23,263 nucleotides of DNA from Candidatus Bathyarchaeota archaeon (lineage in GTDB: Archaea; Thermoproteota; Bathyarchaeia; 40CM-2-53-6; RBG-13-38-9): NCBI GenBank assembly GCA_030671315.1, contig DAOUZW010000004.1, positions 1 through 23,263 on the forward strand, written 5' to 3'. Position 1 is the stretch's first letter. Every line of letters begins with the position of its first letter. Shown here piece by piece: positions 1 to 7,622 of the stretch. The notes below the pieces were generated by a model that was not told where the DNA came from, ran no database searches, and worked only from the letters and a program-made list of their open reading frames with translations. The position numbers and the translations under genes are program-made.

Positions 1-179
1 TTTAATAATATTCTGAAAATCAATAAAATTGAGGCCAACGGAAAATAGATAATCCAAACTTTATCTGGTACTTCCCTTGCTTTCAGGTCTGTATATGCTG
101 CATATAGTAAAACAATTATTGATAGTAAGAAAGCTAGCACATTTAGGTTATCTATTGTTATCAATTCCTTTTCCCACAA
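1..179 (-). CDS. A24-family prepilin/preflagellin peptidase, N-terminal part (cut by window start)
   Basis: Reading leftward from about base 179, an open frame runs off the window edge. It encodes a hydrophobic helix followed by YAAYTDLKAREVPD and a second hydrophobic stretch. The pattern TD-x-K-x-REVPD just after the first membrane helix is the signature of the A24 aspartic peptidase family (bacterial PilD; archaeal FlaK/ArlK and PibD), where the Asp is one of the two catalytic aspartates. These membrane enzymes remove the positively charged leader of type IV pilin and archaellin precursors. The second catalytic motif (GxGD) would lie outside the window. The start is uncertain: TTG at 179 or TTG at 164. 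A T/A-rich element near bases 207-217 would place transcription start close to 184, which favours 179 and a nearly leaderless transcript. Only about 59 residues are visible, so which A24 subfamily it belongs to cannot be told. Confidence 0.72.
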   Translation of the reverse strand, partial: MWEKELITIDNLNVLAFLLSIIVLLYAAYTDLKAREVPDKVWIIYFPLASILLIFRILL

Positions 180-302
180 GGAAATTGATTATATTGTTAC
201 TCTTAAAATAAAAGATGTCATTCTGTTGATTTAACGTCTTTTTTTTATTATTTGTAATATTGAATACCCTTTTTTCCCGAGAGTTACATGTTCGCTATTT
301 TT

Positions 303-1070
303 TTAGAATAGTGTTTCGTCAGCGAATACATTAATTCCAGATTCATCGATCTTGTATGGTCTAGGTTGATCATCTGCAGCGGTCATTCTCATCTTTCTAA
401 TTTGAATAACACGCGTCATCGCTCTACCTACTTGCATCCTCTGCAAAACAATTGTACCATGAGCAAGATACTCTTCCTCAACAAAATCATTAGTTGACTG
501 TGAGGGTGCTTCCATTGTTACCAAGCAGGTTGCGCCTGTGGCTGTAAGACTCTCCATCAAATCGAGGAATGCATTTCGTCTTTCATAAAGATCAGCGTAC
601 TGAAAGATTAGAGTAGCTAGAGGATCTACAACTATCCTTTTGGCTTCAGTAGAGTCAGCTAATTGTTCTATTGTATTTATGAAGCCTAACATGGAGAAAT
701 CTCTCTTACCTACGACGTATTTACCAATCTTAACTTCTCCAGGAGCACGTCGGATAGGCGATGCGTCGACAAATGTAAACTTGCCAGATTTCTCCAATTT
801 ATTTAGATCCCAAGAGAATCTGTTCATCGCTTGGTATAGGTGTCTCTTGCTTTCTTCGAGTGAGACGAAGATACCACTTTCATCATAATCTTTGATTCCA
901 TTTATTATGAACTGCATGCCTAGCAATGTTTTGCCAGTTCCAGGGCCACCAACCGCGACTATAATTCTGCTTCTTGGAATTCCACCTTCAATCATTCTAT
1001 CTAAACCACTAATACCTGTAGGAACTCTGTCTGGTAGCATTCCTTGATCACACTTGTCTATTACTGTCAT
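303..1070 (-). CDS. KaiC-like RecA-superfamily ATPase (single domain)
   Basis: A 255-residue single-domain KaiC-type ATPase of the archaeal RadA/KaiC-like group. The N-terminus has the family opening PTGISGLDRMIEGGIP. The Walker A motif GGPGTGKT is at residues 41-48, the paired catalytic glutamates SLEES at about 70-74, and Walker B with its Asp (IVVDP) at about 146-150. The ATPase core looks complete. Such proteins are usually signalling or regulatory ATPases of unknown target; some sit with archaellum or pilus genes (ArlH is a distant relative), and here an A24 peptidase gene starts just downstream on the same strand. The C-terminal pattern QRMQVGRAMTRVIQIRKMRMT is the usual end of this domain. 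The ATG at 1070 has no good ribosome-binding site; an internal ATG ten codons on follows AAGGA too closely. The gene lies 23 bases after the DNRLRE gene. Confidence 0.86.
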   Translation of the reverse strand: MTVIDKCDQGMLPDRVPTGISGLDRMIEGGIPRSRIIVAVGGPGTGKTLLGMQFIINGIKDYDESGIFVSLEESKRHLYQAMNRFSWDLNKLEKSGKFTFVDASPIRRAPGEVKIGKYVVGKRDFSMLGFINTIEQLADSTEAKRIVVDPLATLIFQYADLYERRNAFLDLMESLTATGATCLVTMEAPSQSTNDFVEEEYLAHGTIVLQRMQVGRAMTRVIQIRKMRMTAADDQPRPYKIDESGINVFADETLF

Positions 1071-1093
1071 GATTAATATTAAATTAAGCTATA

Positions 1094-2053
1094 TTACTTT
1101 GGACGTACCTTAACTGTTCTTTTTTTGAGTGTTTTTCTATTTTTTATAGCAGTTTTCCTTCGTCTAAATATTACTAAGACAATGAGAGTTGATATTACCA
1201 AGACAAATGCAATTGGTAATAGGTAATTAATTCTTTGATTTTCATTATTCTTATTGTCATTCTTGATATCTGTTTTTGTAATATTTACAGATGGACGATT
1301 TGTAGGTGAAATGGTAGGCTGTTTTTCTGTTGTGGAAAGTTGTTCTTTTGTAGGTGAAGGTATATCTGTAGTTGTTTTGGATTCTATTTCTTTATGCCAG
1401 TCGATTTTGATCGTTAGTTTTGGTGCTAGTTGTTTTTCTTGTAATGTTTCACTTGGATAGAATGATGCAACTTGATCTGAAGCATTAACTTCATTCTTGA
1501 TTCTTATCATTGTGCCGTAGTTATGTGCTGCTCCGGAATGCCACGTTCTTACATCTTCTGTAATTTCCCAACAGATCCATTTTTCCGACGGTAAAGCTTG
1601 GATTGTCGTAGTAGAGGAAGATTTCTCCTCAAAGTCAGGTTGGTTTATCCATGTAAGATTATGCTCATTCCATTCAGATAGAACTCTGTATGCTTCAAAT
1701 TCTTGGTTTGTCTTGGGCGGATCATACATATAGAGACATAATTCTGCGCTGATTATTTTAGCGTCTGATGGAATTGATGTTGTATTGAATTTTATGTAAA
1801 TTCTTGATGAGCCGTATCCTTTGAAAGAATCGTATTCTGTATACATGTTTCCAGCGAACATGGCCCAAAAGTAGCCATGTGGCTCCTCTGGATATTTATG
1901 TTGAAGATACATACTGTTGACGAACGTATCTTCAATTGATGGCTGAATTGTAATAGTTGATTCTATTGCATTGGAGTTGTCTATCCACATTTGGATTGGA
2001 CCGACAAGTAACAGAAGTATAATTATTGCTCTGCTTTCCAGTTTGATGACCAT
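1094..2053 (-). CDS. Membrane-anchored surface protein with DNRLRE/CBM96-like domain
   Basis: Encodes about 319 residues with a signal-like hydrophobic N-terminus (SRAIIILLLLVGPIQMWI). An extracellular domain of about 200 residues opens TITIQPSIEDTFVNSMYL and contains RIYIKFNTTSIPSDAKIISA, the pattern of DNRLRE / disaggregatase-related (CBM96) beta-sandwich domains. A Ser/Thr/Pro/Lys-rich stalk follows (about 230-280), then one membrane helix (LLPIAFVLVISTLIVLVIF) and a very basic cytoplasmic tail. It should stand on the outer face of the cell membrane. Related domains bind or act on polysaccharide, but no catalytic residues can be named. I placed the start at ATG 2053, 14 bases after the ftr stop; the frame stays open to 2245, but that extension would overlap the 3' end of ftr and lacks sense as a signal peptide. 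No clear ribosome-binding site is present, so translation may depend on ftr. Confidence 0.72.
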   Translation of the reverse strand: MVIKLESRAIIILLLLVGPIQMWIDNSNAIESTITIQPSIEDTFVNSMYLQHKYPEEPHGYFWAMFAGNMYTEYDSFKGYGSSRIYIKFNTTSIPSDAKIISAELCLYMYDPPKTNQEFEAYRVLSEWNEHNLTWINQPDFEEKSSSTTTIQALPSEKWICWEITEDVRTWHSGAAHNYGTMIRIKNEVNASDQVASFYPSETLQEKQLAPKLTIKIDWHKEIESKTTTDIPSPTKEQLSTTEKQPTISPTNRPSVNITKTDIKNDNKNNENQRINYLLPIAFVLVISTLIVLVIFRRRKTAIKNRKTLKKRTVKVRPK

Positions 2054-2067
2054 CTGGTTTTGACAAT

Positions 2068-2979
2068 TTAGTTTATTTCTAGAACTTTCTTGAGCGGTAT
2101 CAATATATTTCCAAGTGTTCCACCATAGTTGCCTGCCGTGATTTTTTTTACACCAGAGACAGTTGTAGCAGTTTCTATTCCTACTTTCATAGCTTTTTCT
2201 ATAGAAGACAAATTTAAACCGTTTACGAAGATCTCGTATACACAATTTACTCCTGAGGGAATTTTTGTCTCTTTAACTCTATCTCTAAGTGAAGCACAAT
2301 ATGCATCGTTTGTTGTTGCTACAGCTTCGGTGTATTTGCTCCCTCCAACTTTGGTACCTGATGCGGCTATACCTCCTGCACATGGATTGAATACATATGG
2401 AATTTCTTTGATTGCATCAACTGCGACTTCAGCCGCCATTAGAGTGGCGGCTTGTGATTCTCCGAGAATAAGAAAATTGCCTCCAGCAATTCCACGAGCA
2501 ATACCCAACTTTGTCTCAATAAAAAAAAATCCGTCCATTCTAGGAATCTTGTAGACGGCTCGTCCTTTTCTCTCAACTATTTCCTCAAATCCATCTCCAA
2601 ATAATTGTATTGGAGTATCTTTGACTTCAATAGAATATTGAACCATCTCTTTGGGCATAGCATCAAAAGCTGAAGTTGTGGGAGTAGGAAGGACTCCTTT
2701 CCTTATTCTTGCGATTAACCAATAGTTTAGCTCCTTTCGTTGTCTATGGCCTACATCCAAGATATATCCTGGTCTATTATCAGGTGATTCGTCACGAGTG
2801 ACTTCCCGCTCTATTCCGGCTTCACCCGGCCCTAAAGTAGCTGAAACTCCTAAGCCTTTTGCTTCTTGTGCAGAGGCTAGAGCCCATCGTCTAGTTGAGG
2901 CTGTAATGATAAATCTTCCAATGTACATGGGGAAAGCTTCTGCGAAAGTATCCTCTATCTCAACATTATTGAGTCTCAA
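2068..2979 (-). CDS. ftr: Formylmethanofuran:tetrahydromethanopterin formyltransferase
   Basis: Ftr (EC 2.3.1.101), 303 residues, the usual family length. It moves the formyl group between methanofuran and tetrahydromethanopterin in the cytoplasm, a step of methanogenesis and of the archaeal Wood-Ljungdahl (methyl) branch. Family marks include the N-terminal EIEDTFAEAF, PTTSAFDAMP near residue 100, FGDGFEE, the glycine-rich GIAGGNFLILGES, the TNDAYC segment and the C-terminal VYEIFVNGL...AMKVGIE followed by ITAGNYGGTLG. The start is TTG at 2979, preceded by GGGTGA, a good ribosome-binding site; no better in-frame start is near. It lies 78 bases after nusA, and a TATA-like element in that gap suggests its own promoter. 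A second, more divergent homologue lies at 22038-22946. Its place directly after nusA is unusual. Confidence 0.94.
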   Translation of the reverse strand: MRLNNVEIEDTFAEAFPMYIGRFIITASTRRWALASAQEAKGLGVSATLGPGEAGIEREVTRDESPDNRPGYILDVGHRQRKELNYWLIARIRKGVLPTPTTSAFDAMPKEMVQYSIEVKDTPIQLFGDGFEEIVERKGRAVYKIPRMDGFFFIETKLGIARGIAGGNFLILGESQAATLMAAEVAVDAIKEIPYVFNPCAGGIAASGTKVGGSKYTEAVATTNDAYCASLRDRVKETKIPSGVNCVYEIFVNGLNLSSIEKAMKVGIETATTVSGVKKITAGNYGGTLGNILIPLKKVLEIN

Positions 2980-3017
2980 TCTTTTTCACCCTATGTTATT
3001 TTTCGGAATAATGGTTA

Positions 3018-3030
3018 GAGTATAAAGTAT
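3018..3030 (-). promoter_or_regulatory. Probable archaeal promoter (TATA box) for ftr
   Basis: On the minus strand the 78-base nusA-ftr gap contains CTATACTTTATACTC, a TATA-like element. About 25 bases downstream would put transcription start near base 2997, leaving a short leader that holds the GGGTGA ribosome-binding site and the TTG start at 2979. The spacing is right for an archaeal promoter, but the motif is common in AT-rich DNA, so this is a suggestion only. Confidence 0.4.
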
Positions 3031-3057
3031 AGAAATCAGGTGAAAAAATATAAGAAT

Positions 3058-3495
3058 TCAGGCTATTATGACTTGATCTATCTGGAAATATCTTTTTGCA
3101 AGAAGCCTTGTCTTATCTATTGTCTTTCCATTCTTGCCTATCGCCATTGCTTTGTCTACTGAATTAACCTCGACTACAGCTATCTTGGAATCTGGTTTCT
3201 CAGTTATCCGTATGTCTTTTATTTTTGCTGGGGCTAGAGCATTCTTAATAAATTGTTTAGGTTCATCAGCAGCTTCAACTACATCGATATTCCTACCAGT
3301 CATTTTTCTGAGCGTGTTTATGTTCCTTCCAGCTTTTCCGATAGCTAAACCCATCTCACCTTTTTTAGCAACAAGGATTACTCTATCATTTTCTTCATCA
3401 ATTAAACAATCTTGAGCTGTTGCCCCCGTGATACTTTCGAAAAGGGCTATAAGCCGCATCTCTTCGCCTTTGAGCCTAATCCTTTGGGATTGCAT
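3058..3495 (-). CDS. nusA: Archaeal NusA-like transcription factor (two KH domains)
   Basis: A 145-residue archaeal NusA, made only of the two KH RNA-binding domains and lacking the polymerase-binding N-terminal domain of bacterial NusA. The core begins EEMRLIALFESITGA, typical of the family. KH1 carries the GxxG loop GKAG at 53-56 within GLAIGKAGRNINTLRKMTG; KH2 carries GKNG at 120-123 within AMAIGKNGKTIDKTR. It is thought to bind RNA during transcription elongation or termination. The ATG at 3495 lies four bases after the rpl30e stop, so the gene is part of the polymerase operon and is translated with it. In many archaea the next genes would be rps12 and rps7; here it is ftr. Confidence 0.93.
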   Translation of the reverse strand: MQSQRIRLKGEEMRLIALFESITGATAQDCLIDEENDRVILVAKKGEMGLAIGKAGRNINTLRKMTGRNIDVVEAADEPKQFIKNALAPAKIKDIRITEKPDSKIAVVEVNSVDKAMAIGKNGKTIDKTRLLAKRYFQIDQVIIA

Positions 3496-3499
3496 CTTC

Positions 3500-3796
3500 T
3501 TATTCAGCCAATTTTAGTATCTCTGAGTTTCCAGGTTCTTTAACTGTTATGGCAGCGACTATAAATGGTTTCCCGCAAACACTACCAAGCTCCATACTAG
3601 TTCCATCATACGTGTAAGTCGATATACCTGAATTCTTAGCATCTCTCATGATTTCATTCTTGTATTCTTCTGGACAATTAGATGCTAGGATTATCAGTTT
3701 TGCCTTACCTTGCTTTGCTGCTGTTGATGCACTTCTACATCCAAACTCTGTTTTACCACTCTTCAAAGTTATGTTTATTTGTTTGTTGAAATCCAT
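3500..3796 (-). CDS. rpl30e: Ribosomal protein L30e
   Basis: A 98-residue large-subunit ribosomal protein of the L7Ae/L30e RNA-binding superfamily. The pattern KSGKTEFGCRSASTAAKQGKAKLIILASNCP, shown here in parts (FGCRSASTAAKQGKAKLI and ILASNCP), is typical of L30e, as is the later GTSMELGSVCGKPF. It is encoded between rpoA and nusA in the arrangement conserved across archaea. The start ATG at 3796 overlaps the rpoA stop by one base (TAATG on the coding strand), so the two are probably coupled in translation. Confidence 0.95.
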   Translation of the reverse strand: MDFNKQINITLKSGKTEFGCRSASTAAKQGKAKLIILASNCPEEYKNEIMRDAKNSGISTYTYDGTSMELGSVCGKPFIVAAITVKEPGNSEILKLAE

Positions 3797-6700
3797 TATT
3801 TTTTCTCCTTTTCTGGCATAGACATGTAGACATCGATCAGTCCTGTTCCCATAGGTACCTGTCGTCCAACTATTACGTTCTCTGCTACACCTCTTAGCAT
3901 ATCTTTAGTTCCTTTTACTGCTGCATCGACTATAGTTGGAATCGTGATCTCGAACGCTGCTTTGGCAAGTGTAGATGATTTCTCACCACTGATGCCGTGT
4001 CTTCCTACTTGAAGTACCACACCTGAGTTTGTCATCATATCAGCAACTAACATCACGTGTCTAATGTCAACATCTAATCCTTGCTCATCAAGGACAGCCA
4101 TTGCTTCCTTAATTAGAACATTCCTAGCAGCTTCTATTCCTAGGACCTCTGCAACTTCATGAACATTATTTGAGATTGTTCTTTTCTTGTCTACCCCTGG
4201 TTGGTTTAATGCAACATCTAGCCCAGAACCCTCAGTCCTAATGATCCATTCACCCTGATCCTCTAATACAAGGGCCTTTCTAACCGATGGAGCACCTTTC
4301 AATTTGAATACTCTAAGTCGTGCTGTAAACCGTTTGAATTGAGGGATTTCCATCTCCTTAGGAGTAACTTCTACGTCATATCTATCTATGTTGACTTTGC
4401 TGTTCGGAGGTTTTAGAGCCTCTCGAACCTCTTGGAGTGTTATACCACGGTCCTTCATTGTATTGGGATCGAGTTTAACCATTACCTTCATCTTAGCTAT
4501 GTCCGAAACGATACTATCAGCTATGTCTTCTAATATTGTGTGCGTGACAGCATTTGCAACTTGTTCAGCTTTTTCTCTATTCCTGTATTTCTTCTCAAGA
4601 TAAACAGTCATAGTCGGAGTTGATGGTATTTTTCGGGCGTCAACTATCTCAATAAGTCTTGGAAGGCCTAACGTCACGTTTTGTTCCTTTACCCCAGCGA
4701 AGTGGAAAGTTCTTAGAGTCATCTGGGTACCTGGCTCACCTATTGACTGTGCTGATACGATTCCAGCAGCTTCTCCAGGTTCAATAAGAGCTCTAACATA
4801 ACTATCTATAGTAAGACTTATGGCTTGATCGACACTTTTACGTGTTAGTTTGGCTCCTTGAATATTTCTCCTCAATTCATCAACTAGACTCGGAGGAAGT
4901 TTATTTGAAATCGAATCTATTTTCGATTCTATGTATCTTTTACCGGCAATTGCTCCTTTGGCAGAAAATAGCCTCACACTGTCGACCAATCGTTCAATGT
5001 TAACTGCTTTTCCATGGTCACTTTTGGTAGTATCGACTCCATCTTCACCATAACTGAATTGTATAATATTTCCAGTTGAGTCCCTTACCGTTCCGTCATA
5101 TTCGACTCTAATATGCTCCAATGCATTGATTAATCGTCTTTGCATGTAGCCACTTTGTTGAGTTCTGACAGCAGTGTCAACTAGCCCTTCTCTACCACCA
5201 ATAGCATGAAAGAAGAATTCTGTTGGGTTGAGACCATCTCTATATGAAGCATATACGAAGCCTCGAGCTTCTGCACCTGCATCATTCGGTTTGAAGAAAG
5301 GTAAAGTTCTCTCACGGTAACCTCTAAGAATTCTTTTTCCTCGGATTGATTGTTGACCTAAAGAAGCTGTCATCTGGCCAATATTCAACATGGATCCTCT
5401 TGCCCCTGCTCTGGCCATTATTATGCCTTGATTATCTTCTGGGAAGTAGCTGTCAGCATATTGTCCAGCCAAGTCTCTGACTGTTGATAATTCGTTCATG
5501 ATGTATATCTCAAGGCTCTCTTCTATGGTTTGACCAGCCAATCTGTCAAGATTTCCTTTTTTATAACTCTCGATCAAAACATTGACTCTTTCTTCAGCCT
5601 TTTCAGTTGCCTTTTTAATCTTTTGACGAACTTCATCTGATATCGCAAGTTCATCAAAGGCGTAAGTAAATCCTCTGAGTGTTATGTATCTATCTAGGAG
5701 TCTAGCTATAGAATTGAGGAATTCTTTACCAACTGTCGAGCCGTAATCTTTTACAATTCTATGGAATAGACTTTCAGATTTCTCGGCTCCAATTGAATTC
5801 TTGTCGATTACGCCTTGTTTCAAGTTACCATCCTTTATTACTATGTAGGCATCATATTGGCATTTTTCTTTACGACAATCTGGACATTTATATACACTAC
5901 AGAGATTCGATTTTGATGTGAAATTAAGACCTTCTGGAATGAAGACGCTGAATATTGATTTTCCAGACCATAACGGATTTGGCCCTTTTACATCTGGTGG
6001 AGGAAGATCTCCGACATATCCTCCTGCAGTAAGTAGTCTTCCTGCCTTCTCTTTAGTTAGGAACGTTTCCTTAGCTGTTAATAGAAAAGATGAGGTTAGT
6101 AGGTCTCTTATTGCTCCAATTATTGGTCCTCCATATCTAGGAGATAGTATTTGATCTTGTACTTGCATGAGAAGGCTTGCTTCTGTTCTCGCCTCTTCTC
6201 CTTGTGGAACATGAAGGTTCATCTCATCACCATCGAAGTCAGCGTTGTATGGTGGACAGACGCATGGATTCAATCTAAAAGTCTTAAAAGGTAAAACCTT
6301 CACTGTGTGAGCCATGATAGACATTCTATGAAGTGAAGGTTGTCTATTGAATAGGACAATATCGCCATCTTTTATATGTCTCTCAACCACGAATGCTGGC
6401 TGTAGACCTTCTGCTATACTTTCTCTTTCAGGTACAAATTCCAGTCTTATTCTTCTGCCATCGGTTCTAACTATATATAGAGCCCCGGGATATTGCTCTG
6501 GACCATTCCGTATTAGTTGCTTCATTTTCTCGAGATTCCATTCAGTCACCTTTTCTGGAACTGTCAATCTTGACGCTAGTGCCATTGGAACCCCGACCTC
6601 ATTTATGTCTAGGTTCAAGTCTGGGGAAATTACAGTTCTTGCTGAAAAGTCTACACGCTTGCCTGAGAGGTTACCCCGGAATCGTCCTTCCTTACCCTTC

Positions 6701-7620
6701 AATCTCTGGCATATTGTCTTGAGAGCCCTTCCCGAGCGATGTCTTGCTGGTGGTAGTCCTGAGACTTCATTATCAAAGTATGTTGTTACATGGTATTGAA
6801 GAAGATCATGAAGTTCTTGGATTATGTTTATTGGTACACCAGATTCTAAAGCTTCACTTAATTTCTGATTTATCCTTATTATATCAACGAGTTTATGTGT
6901 TAGGTCATCTTCTGATCTTATCCCTGACTCCAATGTTATTGAGGGTCTGACGGTAACTGGTGGTACAGGTAGCACTTGAAGAATCATCCATTCTGTTCGA
7001 GCAACTTTTGGGTCTATGCCTAGAAGCCTAAGGTCATCATCAGGAATCCTTTCTAATCTCTCTCTTATAGCACTTGGAGGAATTTTAGGTGCACCTTCTT
7101 CAATAGCCTCATGGAATGAGGTTGGCTTAACAAGTTCTATTGGAAATTGTTGAGTTCCACAATGAGGACATTCCATGGTCTTCTTGGCATGTTTTAGGAT
7201 CTTTTTATAAAGAGATTCAGGGACTGTGTTCAATCTAGTTTTAACTTCTTTGATCTTTTCTTCATATTCCTTTATCTTTTCTTCTGAGAGAAGAATTCGC
7301 CCACAGTTTCGACATGTTACTGCCAATAATTTATGAAGTAGTTTGATAAATGATACATGAATAACAGGTTCGGCAAGTTCAATGTGTCCGAAGTGGCCTG
7401 GGCAAGCTACTGCTGTGTTACCGCAAGTTCTACATTTCTGCCTTGGTTCAAGTGTTCCTAATCTTCCATCCATTAGACCTGAAACTATTGGGACTCCATC
7501 TTCGTCATAAGTGTCGGCTGTCTGTATTTCTACTGTTGATAGTTTTCTTATTTCATTAGGTGATAGGAGAGAGAATTTTACGCCATCGACTATTTTGTAT
7601 GATTCCTCATTTGTTGGCAT
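3796..7620 (-). CDS. rpoA: DNA-directed RNA polymerase subunit A, A' and A'' in one chain
   Basis: Largest catalytic subunit of the archaeal RNA polymerase, 1274 residues in one unbroken frame. Zinc-binding residues are seen at 63-79 (CRTCG...CPGHFGH) and 103-154 (CRNCG, CPHCG). The active-site magnesium motif NADFDGD is at 459-465. The bridge-helix region is at about 785-830 (ASYRDGLNPTEFFFHAIGGR). The A'' part begins around 900 and carries the trigger-loop segment AQSIGEPGTQMTLRTFHFAG at 957-976 and the C-terminal GRHGISGEKSSTLAKAAFE. Most Euryarchaeota and Crenarchaeota split A' and A'' into two genes between these regions; here there is no stop or restart. Start ATG at 7620 is two bases after the rpoB stop, with AGGAG upstream inside rpoB; MPTNEESYKIVDGVKFSLLS fits the family N-terminus. 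The frame is open further upstream, but that would overlap the rpoB end. Confidence 0.97.
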   Translation of the reverse strand: MPTNEESYKIVDGVKFSLLSPNEIRKLSTVEIQTADTYDEDGVPIVSGLMDGRLGTLEPRQKCRTCGNTAVACPGHFGHIELAEPVIHVSFIKLLHKLLAVTCRNCGRILLSEEKIKEYEEKIKEVKTRLNTVPESLYKKILKHAKKTMECPHCGTQQFPIELVKPTSFHEAIEEGAPKIPPSAIRERLERIPDDDLRLLGIDPKVARTEWMILQVLPVPPVTVRPSITLESGIRSEDDLTHKLVDIIRINQKLSEALESGVPINIIQELHDLLQYHVTTYFDNEVSGLPPARHRSGRALKTICQRLKGKEGRFRGNLSGKRVDFSARTVISPDLNLDINEVGVPMALASRLTVPEKVTEWNLEKMKQLIRNGPEQYPGALYIVRTDGRRIRLEFVPERESIAEGLQPAFVVERHIKDGDIVLFNRQPSLHRMSIMAHTVKVLPFKTFRLNPCVCPPYNADFDGDEMNLHVPQGEEARTEASLLMQVQDQILSPRYGGPIIGAIRDLLTSSFLLTAKETFLTKEKAGRLLTAGGYVGDLPPPDVKGPNPLWSGKSIFSVFIPEGLNFTSKSNLCSVYKCPDCRKEKCQYDAYIVIKDGNLKQGVIDKNSIGAEKSESLFHRIVKDYGSTVGKEFLNSIARLLDRYITLRGFTYAFDELAISDEVRQKIKKATEKAEERVNVLIESYKKGNLDRLAGQTIEESLEIYIMNELSTVRDLAGQYADSYFPEDNQGIIMARAGARGSMLNIGQMTASLGQQSIRGKRILRGYRERTLPFFKPNDAGAEARGFVYASYRDGLNPTEFFFHAIGGREGLVDTAVRTQQSGYMQRRLINALEHIRVEYDGTVRDSTGNIIQFSYGEDGVDTTKSDHGKAVNIERLVDSVRLFSAKGAIAGKRYIESKIDSISNKLPPSLVDELRRNIQGAKLTRKSVDQAISLTIDSYVRALIEPGEAAGIVSAQSIGEPGTQMTLRTFHFAGVKEQNVTLGLPRLIEIVDARKIPSTPTMTVYLEKKYRNREKAEQVANAVTHTILEDIADSIVSDIAKMKVMVKLDPNTMKDRGITLQEVREALKPPNSKVNIDRYDVEVTPKEMEIPQFKRFTARLRVFKLKGAPSVRKALVLEDQGEWIIRTEGSGLDVALNQPGVDKKRTISNNVHEVAEVLGIEAARNVLIKEAMAVLDEQGLDVDIRHVMLVADMMTNSGVVLQVGRHGISGEKSSTLAKAAFEITIPTIVDAAVKGTKDMLRGVAENVIVGRQVPMGTGLIDVYMSMPEKEKK

Positions 7621-7622
7621 GT

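Noticed and set aside
303..1070. Archaellum ATPase ArlH (FlaH)
   Set aside because: The sequence opening (PTGISGLDRMIEGGIP, GGPGTGKT) fits general KaiC-like proteins better, and both catalytic Glu and Walker B are intact; no archaellin or arlI gene is in the window.
2054..2245. N-terminal extension of the DNRLRE protein by 64 residues
   Set aside because: It overlaps the conserved end of ftr in another frame, is rich in Cys, Arg and Asn unlike a real domain, and would put the signal peptide inside the chain.
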